A DNA stretch of 12,515 nt from Cytophagales bacterium (lineage in GTDB: Bacteria; Bacteroidota; Bacteroidia; Cytophagales; Cyclobacteriaceae). Within the stretch, counting starts at the first letter, position 1; every line of letters starts with the position of its first letter. This document shows positions 1 through 7,130 of this stretch, piece by piece. The notes beneath the pieces were generated by a model. It did no database searches, was not told the origin of the DNA, and saw nothing but the letters and a program-made list of their open reading frames with translations. The translations under genes were made by a program, and so were the position numbers. The stretch is taken from the NCBI GenBank assembly GCA_024643485.1, contig JAHEMU010000042.1, positions 1 through 12,515 of the forward strand, read 5' to 3'.

Positions 1-40
1 TTATTTATTACAATATGAGAAAAAAAGAAAATAATTAAAG

Positions 41-73
41 AAAAAATTATAAATTATTAATAATTTCTTTTTT
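41..73. terminator. Possible AT-only bidirectional terminator hairpin
   Basis: Positions 51-66 form a perfect 16-base palindrome (AAATTATT/AATAATTT) that overlaps the stop codon of the small membrane protein gene. It is flanked by an A tract at 41-46 and a T tract at 68-73, so an imperfect A/U hairpin can form on either strand. On the minus strand it is followed by T-rich sequence (41-46 and again about 20-26). The position at the end of the gene array fits a terminator, but there is no G/C in the stem and the surroundings are very AT-rich, so it could be chance. Confidence 0.3.
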
Positions 74-191
74 CAAATTTTTCTTTGGATTTATCTTCGA
101 ATCGCTTAGCAATAAAATAGACCAAGGCAACTGCACAGCCAATAAGAATGAAGAAATAAATGACACCAATAATCGAAGCCATGGTTTCCAT
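57..191 (-). CDS. Small single-pass membrane protein, 44 aa, unknown function
   Basis: This short ORF starts with ATG at 191, two bases after the stop codon of the YbjQ-family gene, and ends with TAA at 57-59. An in-frame ATG at 182 is an alternative start. The product has a hydrophobic helix at about residues 5-29 (SIIGVIYFFILIGCAVALVY), followed by a highly charged, lysine-rich tail rich in K, E, D and R, ending in Tyr. This suggests one membrane span with the positive C-terminus in the cytoplasm. I do not recognise a family. The near-zero spacing suggests co-translation with the YbjQ-family gene. The clean helix-plus-charged-tail composition argues for a real gene, but its small size leaves doubt. 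Confidence 0.6.
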   Translation of the reverse strand: METMASIIGVIYFFILIGCAVALVYFIAKRFEDKSKEKFEKRNY

Positions 192-193
192 TA

Positions 194-505
194 TTAAAAT
201 TTCACCGCGGTTCCATAGGCCAGAATTTCTGACGCTCCATTCATGACTGCGGCCGTGGTAAATCGCACGTTTACTACGGCGTCAGCTCCCAATCGCTGGG
301 CATCCATTTGCATGCGATAAAGTGCTTCTTCTCTACTGTCGGCCATCAGCTGTGTATATTCGCTGATTTCACCTCCAACAATGTTTTTTAAACCGGCGAA
401 AATATCTCTACCGATATTTCGTGCTCGCACGGTACTTCCTCTAACAAGTCCAAGAACTTCTCTAATTTCTTTACCTTGTATATTTTCTGTATTTACAATA
501 ATCAT
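194..505 (-). CDS. YbjQ family (UPF0145) protein
   Basis: The 103-residue product matches the YbjQ/UPF0145 family (Pfam YbjQ_1, sometimes called heavy-metal-binding domain) over its full length. Recognisable blocks are the N-terminal strand MIIVNTENI with EIREVLGLVRG (13-23), GRDIFAGLKNIVGGE (32-46) and LGADAVVNVRFTT (72-84), ending in the usual AYGTAV strand. Family members are small cytoplasmic proteins thought to form pentamers. The biochemical role is not established and the metal-binding label is weakly supported; this copy has no cysteine. It starts with ATG at 505, 33 bases after the stop of the upstream glycosyltransferase-like gene. It is probably co-transcribed with that gene and with the small membrane protein downstream. 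No Shine-Dalgarno sequence is visible. Confidence 0.9.
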   Translation of the reverse strand: MIIVNTENIQGKEIREVLGLVRGSTVRARNIGRDIFAGLKNIVGGEISEYTQLMADSREEALYRMQMDAQRLGADAVVNVRFTTAAVMNGASEILAYGTAVKF

Positions 506-538
506 AAGTGTGTGGTTTATGTGTATAAGTTACTAAAA

Positions 539-1351
539 TTACTCATTAAAAGCTTGTTCTTTTCGCCAAAATTGGTCGTCGTATTTTCTGTAAAATGGCA
601 GACAAATATGCTTGTTTCGGAATGGGGCTGTTTCATGTATGCTATTGAATCCGCCGGCGGTATATATCCGTTCTGCTTTGGTAAATAGATCGATAGCAGG
701 ACGATATTTTGAAACTTGGATTTCAGGAAGATGAGGGTCAATTTCGCTTATTAAAAACAGATCAACTTCAGCATTTATGTTCTGCTTATCATCTATCGCT
801 TGCAAACAAAGAGTTCGAACTTCATCTTCATTTCCACCATGAACGATTAACCAGTAGTTTGATGACAATGCGTCGATTTTTATTTCAGGTAAATCAAATG
901 GTTTTCTCACCACCGTATCAGAGTGAAGATTGACAAAGGCGTCATGTTCAGGCTCGAGCGTTTCATAAACCCAAGATTTTGAAAAATGCATAGAAAATTC
1001 ATCCAAATGCTTTTGGTATTTTTTCCATTTTACTCTTCGACAAAGAAGCTCAACGTGCACGAAAGAAGGAGGGGTGAAGCCCGCAAATTCACCTAATAGT
1101 CCGTTTGGAAAAACATCAATGACCAAACGATGCGGATTAAAAATAGCGATTTGATTTTGAATAAACTGTTGAATTTCAGGTTTGGTATGTACCTGATCGG
1201 ACAGAAGTAGCAGCTGATCTTCGCGAAAGTATTCTTTTGCAAAAGGACTCGCGGTTATGACCTTAAATGGTTTGTCAGACTGAGTTTTTAAGAAACAGTT
1301 TACCCGGTTTAGGTGTCCTCTTCCTCCACCACATGCATAGACAAAAATCAT
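539..1351 (-). CDS. Short GT-B glycosyltransferase (MurG/GT28-like), possibly C-terminally truncated
   Basis: The 270-residue product begins with the Gly-rich first-strand loop of GT-B glycosyltransferases (YACGGGRGHLNR, residues 5-16), as in MurG/GT28 and GT1 enzymes. Near the C-terminus it has the nucleotide-sugar binding signature in recognisable form: YTAGGFNSIHE (230-240) followed by ICLPFYRKYDDQF (249-261). It would be expected to transfer a sugar from a nucleotide donor; donor and acceptor cannot be read from the sequence. The ORF stops only nine residues after the DDQF motif, whereas family members usually continue for several dozen residues with closing helices, so the protein is short and may be truncated. 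The ATG overlaps the lipoprotein gene's stop codon by four bases (ATGA), with an AAGGA stretch just upstream. No frameshift was located. Confidence 0.75.
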   Translation of the reverse strand: MIFVYACGGGRGHLNRVNCFLKTQSDKPFKVITASPFAKEYFREDQLLLLSDQVHTKPEIQQFIQNQIAIFNPHRLVIDVFPNGLLGEFAGFTPPSFVHVELLCRRVKWKKYQKHLDEFSMHFSKSWVYETLEPEHDAFVNLHSDTVVRKPFDLPEIKIDALSSNYWLIVHGGNEDEVRTLCLQAIDDKQNINAEVDLFLISEIDPHLPEIQVSKYRPAIDLFTKAERIYTAGGFNSIHETAPFRNKHICLPFYRKYDDQFWRKEQAFNE

Positions 1352-1974
1352 TTTCCTTTTTTCAAAAGCTCCGCCATAATGATAGCTTGATCTAAGGTTT
1401 CTAATTCGGATATTAACATAATCCCTGGTGTTATGGAATTTTGAAATCCGAAAAATTTAAAGCTATCATGAATTAACTCGTTATTATTGATAGCTGACCA
1501 ATTGATGAAATATAAATCTGAATCAGAGAAGTCAAGTTCAACTCGGTCGGCTTTATGTTTTAATTCCCAGGCCGGGATCACTTCTTCATTTCTACCGAGC
1601 TTAATTTTGTCGGGGTAATCCCATTTTATTTTTGCTACTAAGTCTTCCCCTTTTTTTAGTTTAAATCCAGAATCGGTATAGGAAACTTCTCTTATGACTT
1701 CTCCTGCTTCATTGTGGTATTTTCTTTTATCGTTTTTAAATTTCCCTTCACAATGAACGTTTTTTGTTTGTACAATAAGGTCATCACCCAGAGTGATGGC
1801 TAACAAATTTTCGTTTGAGGCATTATTGACATAGCTCACATCACCATTTGACGGATCAGGCTTAAATTCTTCGACATCCCTCGTCGGTTTATTCCCACAA
1901 CCTACGACAACTGCAACAAGGAATAAATTAATCAGTAAAGAAGCGATGGTAATTTTTTGCTTCGATGGTTTCAT
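1348..1974 (-). CDS. Putative lipoprotein of unknown function
   Basis: Three in-frame ATGs are possible at 1992, 1986 and 1974. I prefer 1974 because it gives a standard lipoprotein signal peptide: a positive start (MKPSKQK), a hydrophobic core (ITIASLLINLFLVAVVV) and a lipobox VVGC with the lipidated Cys at residue 26. This yields a 208-residue precursor (214 from the first ATG). The mature part is hydrophilic, rich in Asp, Glu, Lys and Asn, has one further Cys and no motif I recognise. It is expected to be anchored by lipid in the cell envelope. The gene overlaps the end of the GT4 gene by 47 bases in another frame and its stop overlaps the start of the next glycosyltransferase-like gene, so the three are likely translated from one message. 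Function is unknown. Confidence 0.75.
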   Translation of the reverse strand: MKPSKQKITIASLLINLFLVAVVVGCGNKPTRDVEEFKPDPSNGDVSYVNNASNENLLAITLGDDLIVQTKNVHCEGKFKNDKRKYHNEAGEVIREVSYTDSGFKLKKGEDLVAKIKWDYPDKIKLGRNEEVIPAWELKHKADRVELDFSDSDLYFINWSAINNNELIHDSFKFFGFQNSITPGIMLISELETLDQAIIMAELLKKGK

Positions 1975-3037
1975 TAAATTTTTCATCCACATGTTGTTTT
2001 AAAGTGTCGCCAATATGTTTCCTGTTTTCGGGAGAATGTTGTATAAAGTTATGAAATACTTTTTGGCATTCCACCGAATTTCCTGGTTCAAAAAGTAATT
2101 CTGGAAAAATATCGGAGATAACATCCTTCATTCCATCGATGCGGCTGCCAATAACAGGAATTTTTAACGATAAGGCTTCTAATAAAACATTTGGTAAACC
2201 GTCGTAAAAGGAAGGAAGGGAAACCAGGTCACAGCAAAGGTAATAAGGGATTAATTGAAACCGGTCTAAAAAGGGCAAATGGGTATAGGGTTGCTGTGAT
2301 TCTTGAAGCCGTATAAGGAGTTCTTCGTCTACGTCACCAATTAAAAGTAAATGAAATCGCTTTAATAGCTTGAATGACTCCAAACTATCTAATAGAAATA
2401 GAGAGCCTTTTTTGGGTTTCAATTGTCCAAATAGGCCTAAACATAGTAGATCTGTACCATTAATATGGTGTTCCTTTCTCCATTTGGAAGCAAAATCCCG
2501 TTCAATGGAAGATTCCTGCCAATTTTCCTGACTGATTCCATTGGGAATGAATGAGCAGGAAACAGTTGGATACAGTTGATTAATTTTTTTTAATTTATCG
2601 GAAGTTACAACGGCTACTTTGGCGCAATGAGCCATTAATTCATTTAATAATGATCTTTTTTTAGAGGAAAAGATACTGACGTCGAAGTCATTTCCTCTGA
2701 ACAATGCGTATAATTTCCAATTAAAAGACTTAGCAAATACCGGGGCACCAAGCATACTTAGGTAGCCACCAAAACAAACTAGCCCATCAATATTTTTAAA
2801 GGTGGATAGTTTAATCCATGCAATATTTAAAATATGGCTTTCATCAAAATCTGTTGGAATGGCAGTATAGGATCCACCCGATTTTTCAATGGTTCGTAGG
2901 CCGTCGTTTCTATTAGTGAAATGAACGACATGGATAGTAATTCCCGTTTGACGTAAATTCCTAACAATTCGATCGCATGACTGTGCCATGCCCCCTCTTT
3001 GTGGAGGATAATTTTCCGTGAGCCATACCAAGTTCAT
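1928..3037 (-). CDS. GT4-family glycosyltransferase
   Basis: The 369-residue protein has the two-domain GT-B layout of glycosyltransferase family 4. The N-terminal acceptor domain opens with WLTENYPPQRGGMAQ (5-19), the typical Pro-Gly-Gly loop. The C-terminal donor domain begins near LGLFGQLKPKKG (200-211), where the basic residues normally bind the donor phosphates, and continues to FYDGLPNVLLEALSLKIPVI (277-296). That last block is the E-x7-E signature, here with Asp279 in the first position and Glu287 in the second. It should be a cytoplasmic or membrane-associated enzyme transferring a sugar from a nucleotide donor; substrate unknown. Length is usual for the family. ATG at 3037 lies three bases after the preceding stop codon. 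Genes around it suggest an envelope-glycoconjugate setting, but no polymerase or flippase is seen. Confidence 0.9.
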   Translation of the reverse strand: MNLVWLTENYPPQRGGMAQSCDRIVRNLRQTGITIHVVHFTNRNDGLRTIEKSGGSYTAIPTDFDESHILNIAWIKLSTFKNIDGLVCFGGYLSMLGAPVFAKSFNWKLYALFRGNDFDVSIFSSKKRSLLNELMAHCAKVAVVTSDKLKKINQLYPTVSCSFIPNGISQENWQESSIERDFASKWRKEHHINGTDLLCLGLFGQLKPKKGSLFLLDSLESFKLLKRFHLLLIGDVDEELLIRLQESQQPYTHLPFLDRFQLIPYYLCCDLVSLPSFYDGLPNVLLEALSLKIPVIGSRIDGMKDVISDIFPELLFEPGNSVECQKVFHNFIQHSPENRKHIGDTLKQHVDEKFNETIEAKNYHRFFTD

Positions 3038-3040
3038 TGG

Positions 3041-4054
3041 TTAACTATCAAAAAAGGTATCAGTATCTGAATAGTCATATACGGAAGGCTGTGAAGAATC
3101 AAAGGAATCGTAGTCATACTGATTGAAATACACGCCTGTCCATAGTAAATGATTGATATCGGCTCCATCAGAATCAACCATTTGGCCTTCCTGGTTGGGT
3201 GCAGAAACAACTTCTTTTCCACTTTTATCTTTTAATGAAGAATAGATGGTTTGAATCCCGTTTAAAAACAAATTCATTTGTAGAACATGCTCATCCACTT
3301 CTGTTTTAGCCTTCCCCTTGTATTTCAAGATGTAAAAGTCATCATTTTCACTCACCTCTACCGCGGGCGAAGTCTGACCGCTCAAAGAATAAACACTTTT
3401 AGGGGCTGAGATTTTAATTAGAAATTGATGTCTTGTCTTAATCTTTCTTTTATATTTTTTCTTGCCGCTAGAACCTGTTTTCCAATAGGACATTTCTTTG
3501 AAATCATCACCTACCACAAATTCCATTAACGCGCCGTCGAGTAGGGTGACATTTGCAAGAACGAATTGTTGATTGAATTCAGAAATTTTATACTTTCCGT
3601 CTTTCCGTTTGTTTTTATCTTGATCCGTTTTAGGATTTCTAAAATCTAATTTAGCATTCAGTTTAGCTTCTTCTCCCGCTTTAAGTTTAAGAATATCAAG
3701 CAATGGAAAGAAAAATAAACGAAGGTAATTATTCAAATCACGTTTATTGAATAACTTCTTTTTATTCCACTGAGCCATTCCCAATGCAATAAATAGAATG
3801 ACCCCTGCACCAAAAAGGTAGGAAAATGCGAACGTTACAATAAAACAGATAAACGCGAGAACGAAGTACAGAATACCCCCAGTTTGAAGTCTAGCCCGTG
3901 CTTTATCACCGTAGGTGTCGTAGGCTGCCGCTTTGGAAAGAAATGATTGCCATTTAGAAATGGGGAAATTGGCTGCTATGATCTTTTCATCTACAAATTG
4001 ACGTTGCTGTCGATTAAGATCATTGTAAAATTTAAGGGCTGTTTTAATACTCAT
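3041..4054 (-). CDS. Membrane protein of unknown function with two helices and acidic Tyr/Ser/Asp tail
   Basis: I chose ATG at 4054 (337 residues); a GTG at 4072 would add six residues. I do not recognise the family. From the ATG start, residues about 1-57 are polar and rich in Lys, Arg and Gln. Residues about 60-96 form a hydrophobic pair of helices (ILYFVLAFICFIVTFAFSYL, then GAGVILFIALGMAQW) with a very short turn, i.e. a helical hairpin. After a basic loop (NKKKLFNKRDLNNYLRLF) comes a large soluble domain of about 220 residues with strand-like segments and a Lys-rich patch (GKKKYKRKIKTRHQ). The last 26 residues are low-complexity, acidic and aromatic (YDYDSFDSSQPSVYDYSDTD). Both ends should lie on the same side of the membrane, probably cytoplasmic. 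The GT4 gene follows after three bases, suggesting a shared transcript. Confidence 0.8.
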   Translation of the reverse strand: MSIKTALKFYNDLNRQQRQFVDEKIIAANFPISKWQSFLSKAAAYDTYGDKARARLQTGGILYFVLAFICFIVTFAFSYLFGAGVILFIALGMAQWNKKKLFNKRDLNNYLRLFFFPLLDILKLKAGEEAKLNAKLDFRNPKTDQDKNKRKDGKYKISEFNQQFVLANVTLLDGALMEFVVGDDFKEMSYWKTGSSGKKKYKRKIKTRHQFLIKISAPKSVYSLSGQTSPAVEVSENDDFYILKYKGKAKTEVDEHVLQMNLFLNGIQTIYSSLKDKSGKEVVSAPNQEGQMVDSDGADINHLLWTGVYFNQYDYDSFDSSQPSVYDYSDTDTFFDS

Positions 4055-4085
4055 AATTTCCGAAATTCGCACTTAAGATAATCAA

Positions 4086-4132
4086 TCAGTTGTAATTATG
4101 ATAATTTGAGAAGATTTTCTTGGTACAACTGA
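4086..4132. repeat. Inverted repeat between rnf operon and next gene group
   Basis: TCAGTTGTA at 4086-4094 is exactly mirrored by TACAACTGA at 4124-4132, leaving a 29-base loop. Inside the loop edge lies a second odd palindrome AATTAT-G-ATAATT (4094-4106). The repeat starts three bases beyond the stop codon of the Cys-rich small protein and lies 32 bases before the next start codon. It could be a weak terminator/attenuator, an RNA processing site or an operator; there is no strong U tract after it on the minus strand. The sequence symmetry is directly visible, the role is inference. Confidence 0.45.
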
Positions 4133-4134
4133 GA

Positions 4135-4326
4135 TTAACTAGGTGATTCTGAAGTTTTCTCGCAACTATCACCCCCCGAACAGGAACAGTTTTTCCCGCA
4201 ACTGCCGGCATTGTCAATGTGATTTTTCGTTCCCAGTTTTTTTGCGATGATTTGTATGGCCGCCCAAGAAGCTGTAAGTGCAACGACGGCTAAAATGGGA
4301 ATAATATGATTGAATAATTGTTTCAT
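4135..4326 (-). CDS. Small Cys-rich membrane protein coupled to rnfA; NqrM-like candidate maturation factor
   Basis: The 63-residue product has one N-terminal membrane helix (about residues 6-28, HIIPILAVVALTASWAAIQI) followed by a short hydrophilic tail with four cysteines, GSCGKNCSCSGGDSCEK (41-57: Cys43, 47, 49, 55). Its ATG overlaps the rnfA stop codon by one base (TAATG), so it is translationally coupled to rnfA and belongs to the rnf operon. The layout of one helix, then GSCG, then a C-x-C and a last Cys resembles NqrM (DUF539), needed to install the Fe-S/Fe centre between NqrD and NqrE, which are homologues of RnfE and RnfA. It also resembles the FeoB-associated Cys-rich membrane proteins. 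A metal-delivery or maturation role for Rnf is an inference; the existence of the gene is well supported by its coupling and composition. Confidence 0.75.
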   Translation of the reverse strand: MKQLFNHIIPILAVVALTASWAAIQIIAKKLGTKNHIDNAGSCGKNCSCSGGDSCEKTSESPS

Positions 4327-4901
4327 TAGGTTGAAAATAATCCCGCAAAACCCATAAATGCCATAGATAATACTCCTGCTATAAATAAATTCAAAGCGGT
4401 TCCTTCAATAAGAGAAGGTACTGATCGGTATTTTGTCTCTTCCCTCAAACCGGCGAGTAAAACCAAGGCTAAAGTTACCCCAATACCGGCTCCTAAAGCA
4501 AAGACGATGCCTTCTACAAAGCCATAACCTTTGTTAGTGGTGAAAAGGGCCAATCCTAATATCGCACAATTTGTGGTGATAAGTGGAAGGAAAATTCCCA
4601 AAGCTCTAAATAATTCTGGGCTTAATTTTTTGATGGCCATCTCAACAAACTGCACCGCACTGGCAATCACTATGATAAAGCTGATGAGTCTCAAATAAGG
4701 GGCGAATGGCAATACCCATGTGTTGAGGGCAAAGGCACATACCGAGGTGATAAGCATCACAAAAATATTGGCGAGCCCCAACCGAAAGGCAGTCTGCAAG
4801 CGAGAGGTAACTCCTAAAAAGGGACAGAGCCCCAAAAAGTAAGAGAGGGTAAAATTATTTACCAAAACGGCTGAAACAAATATCCAAACTAACTCATTCA
4901 T
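4326..4901 (-). CDS. rnfA: Rnf electron transport complex subunit RnfA
   Basis: RnfA is one of the two homologous polytopic membrane subunits that form the core of the Rnf complex and share an Fe-S centre in the membrane. The 191 residues, of usual family length, show six hydrophobic segments. Diagnostic motifs are VNNFTLSYFLGLCPFLGV (14-31, Cys26) and LPLITTNCAILG (105-116, Cys112). The two cysteines lie in inverted-repeat positions matching those of RnfE. ATG at 4901 overlaps the end of rnfE by eight bases, and its own stop overlaps the start of the Cys-rich small protein. No key residue is missing. The partner NqrE of Na+-NQR is similar, but the neighbouring two-motif ferredoxin-type RnfC and RnfB identify this as Rnf. 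Confidence 0.96.
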   Translation of the reverse strand: MNELVWIFVSAVLVNNFTLSYFLGLCPFLGVTSRLQTAFRLGLANIFVMLITSVCAFALNTWVLPFAPYLRLISFIIVIASAVQFVEMAIKKLSPELFRALGIFLPLITTNCAILGLALFTTNKGYGFVEGIVFALGAGIGVTLALVLLAGLREETKYRSVPSLIEGTALNLFIAGVLSMAFMGFAGLFST

Positions 4902-5532
4902 GACGCATCGATTTACGTTTGTATTTCCACCAATTAAACAGGAGTAGTAAAGTACCTAATGCAAAAAAGCCGCCTGGAGGAAGTATCATTACTACCCAAG
5001 GCTCGAAAGTGCTTCCAAATAGATTAATTCCGAAAAGAGAACCGCTGCCCAACAACTCGCGTATGGTACCAATACACAACAGAGCGAAGGTAAATCCAAA
5101 CCCCATTCCTGCGGCATCAACTATAGATAACCAAACGGAATTTTTACTGGCAAAGGCTTCTTGTCTTCCCAGAATTAAACAATTCACCACAATTAGCGCA
5201 ATGAATGCACCTAGGGCTTTGTGTATATCGGGGGCGTATGCCGCCATTAAAAAGTCGATGACGGTCACGAATGTGGCGATGATTACGATGTAGGTGGTAA
5301 TTCTAACTTCCTTTGGTATTAATTTCCTGAATAATGACACCAATGCACTGGAACTGATAAGGACAAAAGTGGAAGCAAGCCCCATGGCCATCGCGTTGGT
5401 GGCGGAGTTGGTCACAGCAAGTGCCGGACACATTCCGAGTACGGCAACAAATACCGGATTTTCTTTCCATAAGCCTTTTAGAAATTCGTATGAATCTCTT
5501 TTTTCAATTGGTTTAATTTCTTCCATCTGCAT
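4894..5532 (-). CDS. rnfE: Rnf electron transport complex subunit RnfE
   Basis: RnfE is the polytopic membrane partner of RnfA. The 212-residue protein begins with a short amphipathic cytoplasmic segment (EFLKGLWKENPVFVAVLGMC), typical of RnfE/NqrD, with Cys35 in LGMCPALAVTNSA and Cys118 in IALIVVNCLILGRQEAFAS. These cysteines, with those of RnfA, are expected to bind the intramembrane cluster that passes electrons across the membrane. The C-terminal LPPGGFFALG (184-193) and a basic tail are also typical. ATGs at 5532 and 5526 are both possible starts; the gene overlaps the end of rnfG by 20 or 14 bases. Nothing unusual is seen. Confidence 0.96.
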   Translation of the reverse strand: MQMEEIKPIEKRDSYEFLKGLWKENPVFVAVLGMCPALAVTNSATNAMAMGLASTFVLISSSALVSLFRKLIPKEVRITTYIVIIATFVTVIDFLMAAYAPDIHKALGAFIALIVVNCLILGRQEAFASKNSVWLSIVDAAGMGFGFTFALLCIGTIRELLGSGSLFGINLFGSTFEPWVVMILPPGGFFALGTLLLLFNWWKYKRKSMRHE

Positions 5533-6166
5533 ATTGTTTAATGGGTGCCTTCCACGAAGAAATACTGTTAATTAACAAATTTGTGACTGCCTTCGAGGAG
5601 ATGGTAGCGCCTGTAATTCCTTCTATTTGATTTGACGCATTCTTCTGTCCTTTTTTTGCAAATTCGATGGTGCCCGAAACATCCAAATCCAAAAAGTTGG
5701 TTTTAAATGCCTCGTCTTTAAAAATCTTATCACCTAGCCCTGGTGTTTCCTTGCTGTCTAAAATTTTCATCCCAATTACTTTATCGGTATTGGGGTCATA
5801 GCCGATTAAGGCCGATATTAAATCTTGAAAACCGGGTTCACTAGCGGGAATGGCAAAACCAACGAAGCCTCCATTCTCGTCTTTACCCAAGAAAATTGGA
5901 TTTTCAGAAATTTCATTTTCGCCTAAAACATGAAAAGTACTTCCGTCAAATTCCAAAGTTTCAATGGTTTTACAACCTGGAAGTACTTCATAAACGGCGG
6001 CAAACATTTCTTCTTTTTTATTATTTTGAATAACAGGATCCGTGTAAATAAAGGTGGTGGCTAGAAAAAATCCTGAAAATAAACCTGCAATAGCCAAGGT
6101 AAAGATCATTTTAAATGAACTACTGCCTTTTTCTGTTTCTATATGGGGAAGATTATTTGTGTCCAT
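5513..6166 (-). CDS. rnfG: Rnf electron transport complex subunit RnfG (FMN-binding)
   Basis: RnfG carries a covalently bound FMN on the outer face of the membrane and passes electrons within the Rnf complex. The 217-residue product has a cytoplasmic start, one membrane helix (about 20-42), then a periplasmic FMN_bind domain. The flavin motif is GITGATISSKAV (183-194), with Thr188 the expected phosphoester attachment site. The conserved SKETPGLGDKI (138-148) also fits the family. Flavinylation normally needs ApbE, which is not encoded in this window. The ATG at 6166 overlaps the end of rnfD by 14 bases, and the gene end overlaps rnfE. Confidence 0.95.
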   Translation of the reverse strand: MDTNNLPHIETEKGSSSFKMIFTLAIAGLFSGFFLATTFIYTDPVIQNNKKEEMFAAVYEVLPGCKTIETLEFDGSTFHVLGENEISENPIFLGKDENGGFVGFAIPASEPGFQDLISALIGYDPNTDKVIGMKILDSKETPGLGDKIFKDEAFKTNFLDLDVSGTIEFAKKGQKNASNQIEGITGATISSKAVTNLLINSISSWKAPIKQYADGRN

Positions 6167-7130
6167 AAGGTTTAATCTTTATCCATCGATTGATTAAGGG
6201 TGTAAAGGCATTCATTATTAATATGGCATACATCACTCCCTCGGGTAATCCACCGAAATACCTGATTAGTACGATCAACACGGCGACGCCAATACCGAAA
6301 ACAAATTGACCTCCTGGTGCTAGGGGAGAGCTAACGGGGTCTGTAGCCATATAAATGGTGCCAAAAAGCAACCCTCCTGAAAAAAGAGCCAACGGGATTT
6401 CGGGAATTCGATCGGGGAAAATGAAATGTAATACTCCAACCAAAACCGCTGTGGTAAGAAGAATGGTTATTGGAATTCTCCAAGTAATAATTTTTCTGAT
6501 ATATAAATACACTCCAATTAATAAAATTAGGACGGCGGCTGTTTCACCTAATGAGCCTGACACATCACCGGTGAGCAATTCATTGAGGTTTGTGGAGGTG
6601 TGTTCAAATTTCCAAGCGGAGAGAGGGGTTGCCCCAGTGATGCCTGTTAATGCTTTGCCTTGAAGAAATGGAATCGCTAAATTATGTCCGGTTACCCAAT
6701 TCGACCATCCCTCGGGGTTCGCCCAAGTGGTAATGGCTGTTGGAAAAGCGGATTGAAGAAATGCCCTTCCCACCAAAGCGGGATTAAACATATTCTGCCC
6801 AAGTCCTCCCCAAATTAATTTTCCGAGACTCACAGAAACAAAACCGCCTAAAAAGGCCATCCATAATGGAAAACCAGGAGGAAGTGTAAGCGCCAACAAC
6901 AACCCTGTAAGGATAGAGGAACGATCTTTCAATCCGCTTTTATTCGTGAGGTATTCCGGAAGTACAGACCCCAAAACTGCGGCAATACCCATCCATATAG
7001 CACTCCATCCAAAATAGAAAAAACTTATACCATATAGGGGAATAAGGGTAATGCACAACTCCAGCATAATCCCCGGCGTGGTGTCCTGTGATTTCAAATG
7101 TGGGGAGGAGGAAATGCTAAACTTCTTCAT
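6153..7130 (-). CDS. rnfD: Rnf electron transport complex subunit RnfD
   Basis: RnfD is the large polytopic membrane subunit, homologous to NqrB, and the likely site of ion translocation. The 325 residues contain about nine to ten hydrophobic segments. The covalent FMN motif ITGATPLSAW (164-173) puts the flavin on Thr168. Other family blocks are QNMFNPALVGRAFLQSAFP (112-130), MATDPVSSPLAPGGQ (261-275) and RYFGGLPEGVMYAILIMNAF (290-309). The ATG at 7130 follows the rnfC stop codon by 34 bases, the largest gap inside the rnf operon here; that gap (7131-7164) holds no evident hairpin or Shine-Dalgarno sequence. ApbE would be needed for flavin attachment and is not in the window. Confidence 0.96.
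   Translation of the reverse strand: MKKFSISSSPHLKSQDTTPGIMLELCITLIPLYGISFFYFGWSAIWMGIAAVLGSVLPEYLTNKSGLKDRSSILTGLLLALTLPPGFPLWMAFLGGFVSVSLGKLIWGGLGQNMFNPALVGRAFLQSAFPTAITTWANPEGWSNWVTGHNLAIPFLQGKALTGITGATPLSAWKFEHTSTNLNELLTGDVSGSLGETAAVLILLIGVYLYIRKIITWRIPITILLTTAVLVGVLHFIFPDRIPEIPLALFSGGLLFGTIYMATDPVSSPLAPGGQFVFGIGVAVLIVLIRYFGGLPEGVMYAILIMNAFTPLINRWIKIKPYGHK

Noticed and set aside
3034..3222. 62-residue minus-strand ORF at the end of the membrane-hairpin gene
   Set aside because: It lies wholly within the coding end of the longer gene in a different frame and has no coupling or motif.
4086..4283. 65-residue minus-strand ORF overlapping the Cys-rich small protein in another frame
   Set aside because: The overlapping frame at 4135-4326 has the TAATG coupling, a membrane helix and a patterned Cys tail; this one has none and runs across the inverted repeat.
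4919..5575. Two long plus-strand ORFs opposite rnfE
   Set aside because: They are antisense to a clear rnfE and have basic, low-complexity compositions expected from the reverse of membrane-protein codons.
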